Positions 7,536 to 16,625 of a stretch of DNA of 64,000 nt are shown in pieces. Position 1 is the stretch's first letter. The number at the start of each line of letters is the position of its first letter. The stretch spans positions 33,102-97,101 of the forward strand of contig JBBRWC010000001.1 of assembly GCA_038246255.1 (NCBI GenBank). The letters are read 5' to 3'. The position numbers and the translations under genes were made by a program. The notes under the pieces are model-generated. The model searched no databases and was not told the DNA's origin. It saw nothing but the letters and a program-made list of their open reading frames with translations. Source of the DNA: RI-242 sp038246255. GTDB taxonomy: Bacteria; Planctomycetota; UBA1135; GCA-002686595.

Positions 7536-8297
7536 TCAGGGTTTGCGATCGGGCCGCGGCGCGTCGGCGACGTAGGGAGCGCCGTCAACGAGCCCCGCGC
7601 GCGCGAAACCCTCAAGACGCAGCGTACAGGCATCGCAGCGACCGCAGGCGAGGGGCCGCGTTGCGCCGGCCGCGACGACGGGATCGTAGCAGGTGTGCGA
7701 AAGCGCGAGGTCCACACCCAACTCCGTGGCGCGCCGCACGATCGCCGCCTTGTCGAGCTCGAGCAGCGGCGCATGCACGCGGTAGGGTGTTCCGCGCGGG
7801 TCGGCGGCCGTCGCGACCTGCGCCAGCGCTTCGAACGCGGCGAGGAACTCTGGACGACAGTCGGGATAACCGGACGTGTCGATCGCGTTGACTCCGCAAA
7901 AGAGGTCGCGCGCGCCAAGCACTTCGGCCCAACCAAGCGCGACGCTGAGAAAAACCGTGTTGCGCGCGGGCACGTAGGTCGACGGCACCTTTTGGCCGAT
8001 TTCGGCGCGGGTGCGATCCTTCGGGACCGGCTGGTCCGCGGTCAGAGAACTGCCACCGAGCGCACCCAGTTCGAGGCCGACGACGAGGTGCGCGGCCGCC
8101 CCGCCGGCAACCGCGATCCGGGCCGCCGCGTCCAGCTCCACTGCATGGCGCTGGCCATAACGGAAGGACAGCGCGTGGGGTACAAACCCCAACGCGCGGG
8201 CCTCGGCCAGCACAACCGCCGAATCCATGCCCCCCGACAGCAACACGACGGCGGGCGGGCGGGGCGCGCCCGGGGGACGGTTGTTGGGGTCTGCCAT
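7536..8297 (-). CDS. queC: 7-cyano-7-deazaguanine synthase QueC
   Basis: ATP-dependent conversion of 7-carboxy-7-deazaguanine to preQ0, for queuosine tRNA modification. The PP-loop motif LLSGGMDSAVVL is at about residues 18-29. The Zn site is seen as SHTCYDP and CGRCDACTLR; YVPARNTVFLS and GVNAIDTSGYPDCRPEF are typical QueC blocks. 253 residues, normal length. No queD, queE or queF is in the window. ATG 8297 follows TACCCT by nine nt (leaderless-like). Confidence 0.95.
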   Translation of the reverse strand: MADPNNRPPGAPRPPAVVLLSGGMDSAVVLAEARALGFVPHALSFRYGQRHAVELDAAARIAVAGGAAAHLVVGLELGALGGSSLTADQPVPKDRTRAEIGQKVPSTYVPARNTVFLSVALGWAEVLGARDLFCGVNAIDTSGYPDCRPEFLAAFEALAQVATAADPRGTPYRVHAPLLELDKAAIVRRATELGVDLALSHTCYDPVVAAGATRPLACGRCDACTLRLEGFARAGLVDGAPYVADAPRPDRKP

Positions 8298-8435
8298 GGG
8301 CGCGGCAGGGTAGCGCCGGCGGCAGCGCGAAAGGATCCCCCGGTCGCCGGTTTGCGGGCGCGGGCGCGGGGCCTATGTTCTTTGCGCGAGCCAACCCTGG
8401 CAGCCCTCCCCCCCCCCGAGCCCCGGACCCTCCCC

Positions 8436-9590
8436 GTGACCGCCACTGCGACCAAAGACGACGTGCTCGACGCCCTGCGTCAGATCATTGACCCGGACCT
8501 CGGCCGCGACATCGTTTCCCTCGGCTTCATCACCAAAAGCGCCGTGTGCGACGGCTTGGTGGACGTGATCATCAACCTCACGACACCCGCGTGTCCGGTG
8601 AAGGACAAGATGAAAGCGAAAGCCGAGGGCCTCTTGCGCGCGTTGCCGGGCGTCACGAAGGTCAAGGTCGAGATGACTGCGGAAGTGCGCGGCAGCCAAA
8701 AACCCGCGCGCTCACTCGCGCCGGGTGTGCGGCACATCGTCGCGGTGTCAAGCGGCAAGGGTGGTGTCGGCAAGAGCACGGTCACGGTCAACCTCGCCGT
8801 GGCGCTCGCGCGCACGGGTGCGCGGGTGGGTGTCATGGACAGCGATGTCTACGGTCCGGATATCCCGATGATGATGGGCCTCGTGGGCCAGCCCGAAACG
8901 ACAGCCGAACGCCAGCTGATCCCCAAACAGCGCCACGGCGTTGCGACCATGTCGATCGGTTACCTGTTGGCCGACGACAAGCCTGTCGTGTGGCGCGGTC
9001 CGATGGTGCACAAACTGATCGAGCAGTTCCTCGGCGACGTGGCCTGGGGCGAACTCGACTACCTGCTCGTCGATATGCCGCCCGGAACGGGGGATGCGCA
9101 GCTCAGCCTCGCGCAGATCGTTCCACTGACGGGAGTGGTGCTTGTGACGACACCGCAGGCGGTCAGCACGTTCGACGTCGGCAAAGCTATCGGCATGTTC
9201 AACCAGGTGAAGGTGCCGATCCTTGGCATCGTCGAAAACATGGCCGGTTACAGCGTCGAGGGTGTTGTGGAAGGTGCCCCGTCCCGCCGTGTGGTGTTGC
9301 GCACCGGTTTGGGTGAAGTCGAAACAACGACAGACGCCGAGGGCCGCTTCCAAGTCACCGTGGACGTGTTTGGCAAGGGCGGCGCCGAGGCACTCGCAAA
9401 ACGCCACGGGTTCCCCGTGCTGGGCCGTGTCCCGCTCAATCCCGCGGTGCGGCTCGGAGGTGACGCGGGCGACCCCGTGACGCTCGCTGCGCCGGATTCG
9501 ATCGAAGCGCGGATATTTGCCGAGATCGCTGGCCGCGTGGCGCAGCGCGTTGCGATCCGCGAGCACGCGTCCTTGCCGATCCTTGAGTGA
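8436..9590 (+). CDS. Mrp/ApbC-type P-loop ATPase lacking the CxxC cluster motif
   Basis: N-terminal MIP18/DUF59 domain (DVLDALRQIIDPDLGRDIVS, about 9-28), then a ParA/MinD-type ATPase with deviant Walker A GKGGVGKST (107-115), DSDVYGPDIPMMMG and VDMPPGTGDAQL. The family carries Fe-S clusters through a C-terminal CxxC after MAGY. Here MAGY (269-272) is followed by a roughly 39-residue Cys-free insert ending TTTDAEGRFQVTVDVFG, then the normal GKGGAEALA continuation, so the cluster ligands are missing. GTG start chosen at 8436, where homology begins; the open frame upstream is a shadow. Overlaps the next start (GTGA). Confidence 0.9.
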   Translation: MTATATKDDVLDALRQIIDPDLGRDIVSLGFITKSAVCDGLVDVIINLTTPACPVKDKMKAKAEGLLRALPGVTKVKVEMTAEVRGSQKPARSLAPGVRHIVAVSSGKGGVGKSTVTVNLAVALARTGARVGVMDSDVYGPDIPMMMGLVGQPETTAERQLIPKQRHGVATMSIGYLLADDKPVVWRGPMVHKLIEQFLGDVAWGELDYLLVDMPPGTGDAQLSLAQIVPLTGVVLVTTPQAVSTFDVGKAIGMFNQVKVPILGIVENMAGYSVEGVVEGAPSRRVVLRTGLGEVETTTDAEGRFQVTVDVFGKGGAEALAKRHGFPVLGRVPLNPAVRLGGDAGDPVTLAAPDSIEARIFAEIAGRVAQRVAIREHASLPILE

Positions 9591-10345
9591 GCGATCCGGC
9601 AAGAGCGCCGGTCGATGCCGCAGTGGTAGCCAAGGTCGAAGCCGACCTCGACCCGCGGTTTTGGGCAGTGTTCCGCGCGGTTACGGACGGCGCGCGCGCA
9701 CACGGCAGTCCGTGGCCAGCAGACCTCGTACCTGTGGCGCCCGGCGCGTTTCGCTTTCCGCTCCTGCTGCCCAACGCGGCGTCGCGCTGGCTCGTCGAGA
9801 TCGAAGCGCGCCGCGCTCCCCTGCGCGCGCGCGGGCTCGCCGAAGAAAATCCAAACTCGATGCACAGCCACGGAGTGTCCTTCGCGGCGCTCGGCATCGA
9901 CGACTGTTTTGCCGCGCTCCGCCGGACTTGGATCGCGCCGCTTGCGCGCGCCCTGCTCCAGCCCTTCGCCGGCAATGCGCTCGATACGCACCACGGGTAT
10001 CTCGTCGAGTACGGTCGCGCGTTCGACGAAGACCTGGGCTTCCACGTCGACGACAGCGAGGTCACACTGAACCTGTGTTTGGGCGAGGACTTCGACGGAT
10101 CGGAACTGATGCTGCTCGGGCTGCGCTGCGACACACACCGGAACGGCCGGATTCTGCGGTCCGAGGAGGTGGCGATCGACCACGCGCCGGGCTGGGCGGT
10201 GCTGCACGCAGGCTGCCTGCGGCACCGGGTCGAGCCCATCCGCCGCGGTCGGCGCAAAAACGCGATCCTGTGGTGCCGGGACAGCACCATCGCCCGTCCG
10301 CCGACGCGCGCCTGCGGTCCGTGGTGCCCGGGCGCCACGACTTGA
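9587..10345 (+). CDS. 2OG-Fe(II) oxygenase family protein
   Basis: 252-residue predicted non-heme iron, 2-oxoglutarate-dependent oxygenase of the prolyl/lysyl hydroxylase type. The double-stranded beta-helix core shows the HxD pair (FHVDDSEVTLNLCLG) and the distal His in HAGCLRHRVEPI, with Arg-rich RRGRRKN as the probable 2OG-binding strand. Substrate unknown. Starts at GTG overlapping the Mrp/ApbC stop, so the two are translationally coupled. Confidence 0.82.
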   Translation: MSDPARAPVDAAVVAKVEADLDPRFWAVFRAVTDGARAHGSPWPADLVPVAPGAFRFPLLLPNAASRWLVEIEARRAPLRARGLAEENPNSMHSHGVSFAALGIDDCFAALRRTWIAPLARALLQPFAGNALDTHHGYLVEYGRAFDEDLGFHVDDSEVTLNLCLGEDFDGSELMLLGLRCDTHRNGRILRSEEVAIDHAPGWAVLHAGCLRHRVEPIRRGRRKNAILWCRDSTIARPPTRACGPWCPGATT

Positions 10346-10391
10346 TAGCCTGCGAAGAGGCGAACGGCCTCTCCCACGCTCCTCCGCGCCG

Positions 10392-11402
10392 ATGAAGTTC
10401 CAGGATTACTACGAGGTCTTGAGTGTCCCGCGCGCCGCCGACGCGGATGCAATCAAGAAGGCCTACCGCAAAGCGGCGCTCAAGTGGCACCCCGACCGCC
10501 ATCAGGGGGCGGCGAAGGAGGACGCGGAAAAACGCTTCAAAGCGCTGTCCGAGGCCTACGAGGTCCTGAGCGATCCCGAGAAGCGAGCGAAGTACGACCG
10601 CTTCGGCGCCAACTGGCAGCACGGAGCCGATTTCCAGCCCGAACCCGGCCAGCGCAGCATGTCGGGTGAGGAGTTCGAAGCGGCCTTTGGCGGCTCCGGC
10701 GGGTTTTCGGACTTTTTCCAGCAGATGTTCGGGGGCGACCTACGGCGCGACTTTGGCGGCCGCGGGCCGCGCCGGCACGCGCGCTACAAAGATCGCGGGG
10801 CCGACCTAAGGGCGGAACTCGCGTTGCCGCTTTCCGAAGCCATCGCGGGCGGAAAACGCAGCTTCGAGGTGCCCGCGCGCGCCGGTTGTCCGACGTGCGC
10901 GGGCACGGGCGAGGTCCAAGGCCACGTCTGCCCGACGTGTGCCGGTGTCGGCCAGGTGCGCTCACTGCGGCGGGTGGAGCTCAAGATCCCCGCCACACCG
11001 CGGGACGGCATGGTGCTGCGGCTCAAAGGCCTGGGTGCGGCCGGCGAAGGCGGCGGCGAAACCGGCGACCTGTTGCTCGAACTGCGCCTCGTGGACGACA
11101 GCCATCACCGCATGGTCGGTGGCGAGCTTGAGGCGCGGGTTGCGATCCCGCCCTGGACGGCCCACGCCGGCGGGCCCATCGAAATCTCCACACCGCGCGG
11201 TCACGTGGTGCTGAAAGTGCCGCCCGGCACACGCAGCGGCCAGCGCCAGCGCCTGCGCGGTCAAGGCCTTGTCGACGTGAACGGCAAACACGGCGACCTC
11301 TTCGTGCGCTTCGAGATGGACCTTCCCGCAGAGTTGAGCGCGGAACAGGCGCAGCTCCTCGAACAGCTCGCAAAACTGGATTCCGCTGGAGGCCGCCCGT
11401 GA
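10392..11402 (+). CDS. J-domain co-chaperone (CbpA/DnaJ-like) with half zinc finger
   Basis: Hsp70 (DnaK) co-chaperone. Residues 1-70 are a J domain with HPD at 33-35, then a Gly/Phe-rich linker (about 95-125) and DnaJ C-terminal beta domains. DnaJ normally has four CxxCxGxG repeats and CbpA none; this protein has two (Cys166/169 and 180/183), enough for one Zn site only. 336 residues. A TAGCCT promoter-like hexamer is 40 nt upstream. The stop overlaps the CbpM-like gene (GTGA), supporting a CbpA/CbpM role. Confidence 0.92.
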   Translation: MKFQDYYEVLSVPRAADADAIKKAYRKAALKWHPDRHQGAAKEDAEKRFKALSEAYEVLSDPEKRAKYDRFGANWQHGADFQPEPGQRSMSGEEFEAAFGGSGGFSDFFQQMFGGDLRRDFGGRGPRRHARYKDRGADLRAELALPLSEAIAGGKRSFEVPARAGCPTCAGTGEVQGHVCPTCAGVGQVRSLRRVELKIPATPRDGMVLRLKGLGAAGEGGGETGDLLLELRLVDDSHHRMVGGELEARVAIPPWTAHAGGPIEISTPRGHVVLKVPPGTRSGQRQRLRGQGLVDVNGKHGDLFVRFEMDLPAELSAEQAQLLEQLAKLDSAGGRP

Positions 11403-11659
11403 ACGGCGGCTTTTTCGAGTACGAGGGCGAGCCGCACGTCCACCTCGAGGTGGTCGCGGAGCTCTACGGCGTGCGGGTCGTCTGGCTTGAGGAATTGTGC
11501 GAGCGCGGCTTCATCGGAGCGCCGGGCCGTTGGCCAACCCTGCGCGCCATCGCCGTGTGGGAACTCGACCGTGTCGCGACGCTGGTGCGCCTGAACGTGA
11601 GCCTCGGCGTCGAACTCGAAACGCTGGCGCTGCTGCTCCCGCCGCTGCCGCATCCCTGA
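11399..11659 (+). CDS. CbpM-like chaperone modulator (MerR-like HTH)
   Basis: 86 residues resembling the CbpM family, which binds the J domain of CbpA and inhibits it: FEYEGEPHVHLEVVAELYGV, WLEELCERGFI, then LDRVATLVRLNVSLGVELE. The helix-turn-helix-like start is the MerR-type fold these modulators share. GTG start overlaps the co-chaperone stop, giving co-translation. Confidence 0.8.
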   Translation: MNGGFFEYEGEPHVHLEVVAELYGVRVVWLEELCERGFIGAPGRWPTLRAIAVWELDRVATLVRLNVSLGVELETLALLLPPLPHP

Positions 11660-11764
11660 TCGGCGCGCCGAACGGGTACCCCGATGCGCCCGGCCCCAGC
11701 GCCGTGCGGACCGCGTCGATGGACCCCGATTCCGCTCAGAGGTCATCGGACGCCGAGGCGACCT

Positions 11765-13228
11765 TCACGTTTGCGAGGTCCGCGCTCCGTGGATGGCTCC
11801 ACCCACCTCGGGGGATGTGGCGCCGGCGGCGTGCATCCGCGGGCTCGACTCCGCGCGCGCCGCGGCCGCGCTCGAGTGGCGTTCGCGCGGGGCGCGCAAT
11901 GACAGGGTGTGCATCAACGCGCCCGGCAGGAACATCGTGAAAGGAGCGGGAAACGCGTTCGGCAGGAAGTCGACGGCGCGCAACACAACGATCAGCGCCA
12001 CGGTCATCGTCACCGTGCGCGCCGGTCCGCGCGGGATGCGCCGCCAGTTCCGCGCGGCGAGGTAGGCGGGAAGGGTCAGCAGCGCAAAAAAGCTCGCGAA
12101 GCCGACCAACCCGAACATACCGAGCTCGAGAATCCAGTAGCCGTCCGTGACCGCCGCGTCGCGGCCGGAAATCGGGTCATAAACCCGGTTACGCCCCCAC
12201 ACACCCCAACCCAGCAGTGGGCGCTCGTCCGCGCGCGCGAGCAGCAGGTCCTCGTTGTCAAAGCGAAACTCGATCGATTGGCCGCGCTCTTCGCTCAGGG
12301 ACATTGCGACTTCGACGAGGGTGTCGGTCGGAAACAGGTCGCGGCTGCGGGCCAGTGGGTACAGGAGCACGATCGAAGCCAGCGCGGCAATGACCCGCTG
12401 CTGCGTAACCGCGCCGGTGGTGAACAGGAGCAGCGGAAACACGAGACCGAACAGGAGCGCTCCAAGGCTCCGGCAGAAGACCAGTGCGAGGAGCAGCAGG
12501 ACGAAGATGCCTAGGGTGCGGTAGCCGAAAAATCGCAGCCGCGCTCGGGCGAGCCCCGCAGCGGCCACAACCGCCGTGGACATGAACAGCGCGAGCTCAA
12601 GGCCATGCACCGTGAACCCGACAGGCCGCCAACCGCCCGCACGCATGTGCTGGAGAAAGTTGTGCGGAAAGACGCCGTAGAGCTTTGCGTGGAGCTCTGG
12701 GCTCATGCGGTTTTCCCACACGATGATCGGCACATAGAAGAGGCCGAACGCCACCACGAGCCGCAGTACGGTCGCAAGATCCGCGGGCGAACGGATGAGG
12801 CGCATCCCCAAATAAAAAGGCAACCCGAGCGTCACGAGCCGCAGGAACGCGACCCCGAGGCTGTCGTGCAAGCTGAGGCCCGGCAACACGAACGGACCGA
12901 AGTACATCGGGTCCCCGTTGCCGATCACGGTCAGGAACGAGGTCAACACCTGGGCCGCGATCAGCAGCAGCGGCCAGCTCGCAGTGAGCGGCGCTTTGTC
13001 GCGGTTGCGCACGAACAGGAGGTATCCAAGCAACGCTCCCACGCCACCCACGACATGCCGGTCGATGGGCGGGATCAACGGGTAGTCGACCTCCAAGCTC
13101 GCGGGCAGGAGGAGGAACGGACCGAGGAACGCGAGCGTCACCGCCACCGGCGGCCGCAGCCGGGCAAACAGCACCAGCGTGACCGGAATCCAGCCGAACA
13201 GCGCGAGGTAGGCGAGGGAGTTGTACAT
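11765..13228 (-). CDS. O-antigen ligase/polymerase-like polytopic membrane protein
   Basis: 487 residues with roughly ten to twelve hydrophobic segments and one large loop (about 330-400) containing RADERPLLGWGVWGRNR, the arrangement seen in Wzy/WaaL-family proteins, which polymerise or attach surface polysaccharide at the periplasmic face. The C-terminal 45 residues are Ala/Ser/Arg-rich and soluble. Start at ATG 13228; the upstream frame codes a Pro/Ala/Arg repeat from tandem DNA and is not used. No other polysaccharide genes adjoin it. Confidence 0.75.
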   Translation of the reverse strand: MYNSLAYLALFGWIPVTLVLFARLRPPVAVTLAFLGPFLLLPASLEVDYPLIPPIDRHVVGGVGALLGYLLFVRNRDKAPLTASWPLLLIAAQVLTSFLTVIGNGDPMYFGPFVLPGLSLHDSLGVAFLRLVTLGLPFYLGMRLIRSPADLATVLRLVVAFGLFYVPIIVWENRMSPELHAKLYGVFPHNFLQHMRAGGWRPVGFTVHGLELALFMSTAVVAAAGLARARLRFFGYRTLGIFVLLLLALVFCRSLGALLFGLVFPLLLFTTGAVTQQRVIAALASIVLLYPLARSRDLFPTDTLVEVAMSLSEERGQSIEFRFDNEDLLLARADERPLLGWGVWGRNRVYDPISGRDAAVTDGYWILELGMFGLVGFASFFALLTLPAYLAARNWRRIPRGPARTVTMTVALIVVLRAVDFLPNAFPAPFTMFLPGALMHTLSLRAPRERHSSAAAARAESSPRMHAAGATSPEVGGAIHGARTSQT

Positions 13229-13311
13229 GTCCGGGCGCGGAGCGCGCCGCCGACCATGATCGGCGCTTCTCGGCCCGCGGTCGATGGGAAAGGCCGGCGC
13301 TCCCCGCCACC

Positions 13312-13347
13312 GGGCGGCAGGACGGGCGGCAGGGCGGGCGGCAGGGC
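13312..13347. repeat. 12-bp tandem repeat, three units
   Basis: GGGCGGCAGGAC, GGGCGGCAGGGC and GGGCGGCAGGGC in tandem, followed by a degenerate fourth unit, in the 184 bp between fbp and the O-antigen-ligase-like gene. Probably a slippage microrepeat. Confidence 0.7.
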
Positions 13348-13412
13348 GGGCCGGCGGGCGCCCCAAAGGGTGCCGTTGAGCCCTTCGACGCCCTTACTGG
13401 GGCCCGCGCGCG

Positions 13413-14426
13413 TCAGCCCAGATGCGCGAGCACGTGCTCCACTTCCCGCGGGCTGCCAAGGACGACGCTGGTGCGCTGGTGCACGCTGGTGGGCGTCACG
13501 TCGAGGAGGCGCGTTTCACCCGCGAACGCGGTGCCCCCGGCTTGCTCGATCAGGAACGCCATCGGGTTCGCTTCGTACATCAGACGCAACTTGCCCTCGG
13601 GCGCCTTGGCCGTCGGCGGATACAGGAACACACCGCCCTTCAGGAGGATGCGGTGCACGTCGGCGACCATCGCGCCCGCGTAGCGCGATGAGTACCCATT
13701 GTCTTGCGCCCAGTCGAGGTAACGCTGGTAGCCCGCGGGGAACGACTTGCGGTGGCCTTCGTTGACCGAATAGGACTTGCACTCGGCCGGGATCCGCAAG
13801 TTCTCTTCGACGAGCATGAACGCGCCGACCGCGGGATCGAGCACGAACATGCGGACTCCGCTGCCGGTCGTCAGAACGAACACGGTGGAAGAGCCATAAA
13901 GGACGTACCCGGCGGCAACCTGCTGGGCTCCAGATTGGAGCAGCGACACCTGCGCCGTGTTGCGTCGGTCGTGGCGCAGGATCGAGAAGATCGTGCCTAC
14001 GCCCCCGCAAACGTCGAGGTTAGAGGAACCATCGAGCGGATCGAACAGCACGCAGTACGGGCGTCCCGCGTCGCTGTCGCTTTGGATGACGATCGGCTCG
14101 TCGTTCTCCTCGGACGCGAGGACGGCCACGCCTGAACGACTGCCCAGGCAGCGCAGGAGGATTTCGTTCGCGATGACGTCGAGCTTCTGCTGCTGCTCAC
14201 CCTGGACATTGTCCGTCCCCATGCCACCCAGCACATCGGTGAGGCGCGCGCGGCGGATGCGCGCAGCGATCATCTTCGCCGAGATCGACAGGGCGGAAAG
14301 GATCCAAGAGAACGTGCCCGTGGCGCCGGGATACCGCGCCTCCTCCGCGAGAATGTGGCTTTGGAGCGTGACGAGGTTGTCGCCACGGGTGAGCTGGCCA
14401 GTCAGGAGCGAAGACGAGGGGTTCAT
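13413..14426 (-). CDS. fbp: Fructose-1,6-bisphosphatase class I
   Basis: Gluconeogenic hydrolysis of fructose-1,6-bisphosphate in the cytoplasm. 337 residues, full length. The metal site is ASEENDE plus FDPLDGSSNLD, with YGSSTVFVLTTG and the substrate-binding GGVFLYPPTAKAPEGKLRLMYEANPMAFL block, all canonical. No regulatory extension. Sits 72 bp downstream of metF in the same orientation. Confidence 0.96.
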   Translation of the reverse strand: MNPSSSLLTGQLTRGDNLVTLQSHILAEEARYPGATGTFSWILSALSISAKMIAARIRRARLTDVLGGMGTDNVQGEQQQKLDVIANEILLRCLGSRSGVAVLASEENDEPIVIQSDSDAGRPYCVLFDPLDGSSNLDVCGGVGTIFSILRHDRRNTAQVSLLQSGAQQVAAGYVLYGSSTVFVLTTGSGVRMFVLDPAVGAFMLVEENLRIPAECKSYSVNEGHRKSFPAGYQRYLDWAQDNGYSSRYAGAMVADVHRILLKGGVFLYPPTAKAPEGKLRLMYEANPMAFLIEQAGGTAFAGETRLLDVTPTSVHQRTSVVLGSPREVEHVLAHLG

Positions 14427-14498
14427 AGAGCGTGCGCGGGGGCCGCGCCAAGTTTGGAGTCGATCGAAGCGGTCCGGACTTCCCCGCTGCCCAAGGGT

Positions 14499-15362
14499 TC
14501 AGCGCAGTGCCGCCAGGATGGCGCGTGTCGCGTAGCTTTTGTTCAGGGTGTAGAAGTGGATGCCCGGTGCACCTTTTTGCAACAGTTCACGGCACTGCAA
14601 AATGGCGTGTTCGGTGCCCGTCGCCATCACCGCGCCGGGGTCGTCGCGGACCGCTTCGAGGCGCGTGCGCAGGCCCTCGGGGATGCGCGAGCCGCACATC
14701 TTCGTGAAGCGCTCGATCTGGGCGACGTTCGTGATCGGCATGATGCCCGGCACGATCGGGCAATCGATGCCTGCGGCCCGCGCGCGCGCCACGTAGCGAA
14801 AGTAGTCCCCGTTGTCGAAAAAGAGCTGCGTAACGAGGAAACGCACGCCGCCCTTCACCTTCTGAGCGGTCCAGTGCAAGCAGTCCGCCGCGGTCTTGGA
14901 TTCCGGGTGGCTTTCGGGGTAACAGGCGCCGCCGATATCCAGCGAGCTTTCCGCCGCGAGGAACGCCGCGAGGTCGCTCGCGTGGCGGAAACCGCCCTCG
15001 GTCGCGACGAATGCGGTTTCACCCTGGGGCGGATCGCCACGCAAAGCGAGCACGTTTTCGACACCCGCGCCCTCGAGCCGCCCGACGATCTCGCGCAACT
15101 CTTCGCGCGTGTGGCCGACGCAGGTCAGGTGCGCCATCGCGGTGACCCGCAGCTCGGACTGGATGCGCGTCACGAGCTCCAACGTGCGCTCGCGCGTGGA
15201 ACCACCCGCGCCGTAGGTGACCGAAACGTAGTCGGGCTGGAGCGCCGAGCCCAGCTCGGACACCGTCCGCATCAGTTGGTTCGCCGCCTCTTCCGTCTTG
15301 GGCGGAAAAAACTCGAAGCTGAAGATCGGCCCACGTCGGCCGAGCATGTCGCTGATCTTCAC
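14499..15362 (-). CDS. metF: Methylenetetrahydrofolate reductase
   Basis: FAD-dependent reduction of 5,10-methylene-THF to 5-methyl-THF for methionine synthesis. 287 residues, TIM-barrel family length. FSFEFFPPKTEEA start, VSVTYGAGGSTRERT, LTCVGHTREEL, NVLALRGDPP, TQLFFDNGDYF and GIMPITN are all typical. GTG start at 15362 overlaps the thioesterase stop (GTGA); the longer frame upstream is antisense to that gene. Last gene of the CoA-metabolism run before fbp. Confidence 0.95.
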   Translation of the reverse strand: MKISDMLGRRGPIFSFEFFPPKTEEAANQLMRTVSELGSALQPDYVSVTYGAGGSTRERTLELVTRIQSELRVTAMAHLTCVGHTREELREIVGRLEGAGVENVLALRGDPPQGETAFVATEGGFRHASDLAAFLAAESSLDIGGACYPESHPESKTAADCLHWTAQKVKGGVRFLVTQLFFDNGDYFRYVARARAAGIDCPIVPGIMPITNVAQIERFTKMCGSRIPEGLRTRLEAVRDDPGAVMATGTEHAILQCRELLQKGAPGIHFYTLNKSYATRAILAALR

Positions 15363-15817
15363 GCGGGCGCTTCCTGGGATCCTTGGGTCTCGAGGATTTG
15401 CGCGAACCGGACGCGCCAGTTTTCGGGGATCGTCAGGCTTTGCAGCGTGTCCAACTGCACGCAGACCGTCGTCATGCGCGCTTCGACACAGGCTGTGCCA
15501 GCGAGGTCGTAACGGTAGCGCAGGCCGAGGGACGAGCGGCCAAGGTGGAAACACGTGACCGTCACGATCGGCCGATCGCCAAAGCGCAGGGGCGAGCTGA
15601 AGTCGACTTCGGAATGCACCAGGGGGAACCCGATCCGGCGCTCACCGAGCAGGTGGTAGTAGCGCTCGCCGACGTGCACGTCCCAGAGTTCTTCGAACGC
15701 TTCGTGGATGTAATCGAAAATGCGCGGGTAGTAGGCGATCCCGGCCGGATCCACGTGGCCGAAACGCACCTGCTGCTGGGTCTGGAAGGACCGGCGGGAT
15801 GCACTTTGGGAAGCCAT
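15359..15817 (-). CDS. Acyl-CoA thioesterase, hotdog fold (4HBT/YbgC type)
   Basis: 152-residue hotdog protein. The 4HBT-type active-site segment is seen as QVRFGHVDPAGIAYYPRIFD, with the catalytic Asp in VDPAG, followed by LVHSEVDFSSPLRFGD. Likely hydrolyses an aromatic or branched acyl-CoA, given the benzoate-CoA-ligase-like enzyme two genes upstream (inference). ATG follows TAGGCT (15833-15828) by ten nt, so it may also have its own promoter. Confidence 0.88.
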   Translation of the reverse strand: MASQSASRRSFQTQQQVRFGHVDPAGIAYYPRIFDYIHEAFEELWDVHVGERYYHLLGERRIGFPLVHSEVDFSSPLRFGDRPIVTVTCFHLGRSSLGLRYRYDLAGTACVEARMTTVCVQLDTLQSLTIPENWRVRFAQILETQGSQEAPA

Positions 15818-15830
15818 GGGGGGCGATAGC

Positions 15831-16625
15831 CTAACCGACGGGCTGGTCCGGCGCGGCGAACAGCTCCGGCCAGGTTTCGCGGGTCGATTCCACGATCATG
15901 TTCGCCAGCGCGTGGATGCGCTCCTCCCCCTCCGCGGCGCTCGCGGCGGCGGGATCGCCGCAGTAGGCGTCCGCGGCGCCGATCTCGCGGAAACTTTTTG
16001 CGCCCGCGCGCGTTCGCGCGATCAGGTCCACCGCTACCGGTGCAAGGGCTTGGCGCTGCGCCTCGCGAACCCCGTCGGGGTCGGCCGCGAGCACGATGCT
16101 CGTTTCATAGCGGCCCGCGTGGCAGTCGCCGCTCTTGAACTCCTCCCCCAACATCGCCGCCCAACGGCGCCGGGTGTTGTCGGGGAACAGGACCTGGGCC
16201 TTCAGAGCGGAGCGCGCTTCGTAGTCGAGCGCCAAACCGCGCAGCACTTTCACGTGGTCCCCTTCGAGATGGCCGTTGGAGATCACCACGCGCCGCAACC
16301 CCTGCTCGGACAGCGACTCGACGATGTCTTCGATCAACGACCAAAGCGTGCCCGGGTGAATGCCCACGCGGCCGGCGAAACCCTCGGTGAAAAACGTCAC
16401 ACCAAACGGGATCGCGGGAAGCACCAACGTCGGCACGTCGAGTTCACCCAACCGCGCCGCGGCGCGCCACGCCTGGGTCAGCGCAATCGTCACGTCGACG
16501 TCGAGCGGCAGGTGCGGACCGTGGGGCTCGGTAGAGCCCGTCGGGAGAATCGCAACCGTGCGGTGATTGAAGAGCGCGCGGGCTTCGGGCCACGTCAATC
16601 GCGCGAGGGCGAGGGGCTCGATCAC
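15831..16625 (-). CDS. Creatininase-family amidohydrolase
   Basis: 264 residues. Creatininase fold with the metal-binding LPTGSTEPHGPHLPLDVDV block, FGVTFFTEGFAG, ISNGHLEGDH and HAGRYETS, where a second ligand set lies. Family members open amide rings or process peptides such as the mycofactocin precursor; the substrate here is not evident. GTG start at 16625 overlaps the stop of the CoA ligase (GTGA), so it probably serves the same pathway. Confidence 0.85.
   Translation of the reverse strand: MIEPLALARLTWPEARALFNHRTVAILPTGSTEPHGPHLPLDVDVTIALTQAWRAAARLGELDVPTLVLPAIPFGVTFFTEGFAGRVGIHPGTLWSLIEDIVESLSEQGLRRVVISNGHLEGDHVKVLRGLALDYEARSALKAQVLFPDNTRRRWAAMLGEEFKSGDCHAGRYETSIVLAADPDGVREAQRQALAPVAVDLIARTRAGAKSFREIGAADAYCGDPAAASAAEGEERIHALANMIVESTRETWPELFAAPDQPVG

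Noticed and set aside
6468..9590. 1040-residue open frame on the plus strand
   Set aside because: Only the part from GTG 8436 is a gene (Mrp/ApbC). The upstream portion overlaps the solute-binding protein and lies antisense to DUF427 and queC; long chance frames are expected at this GC content.
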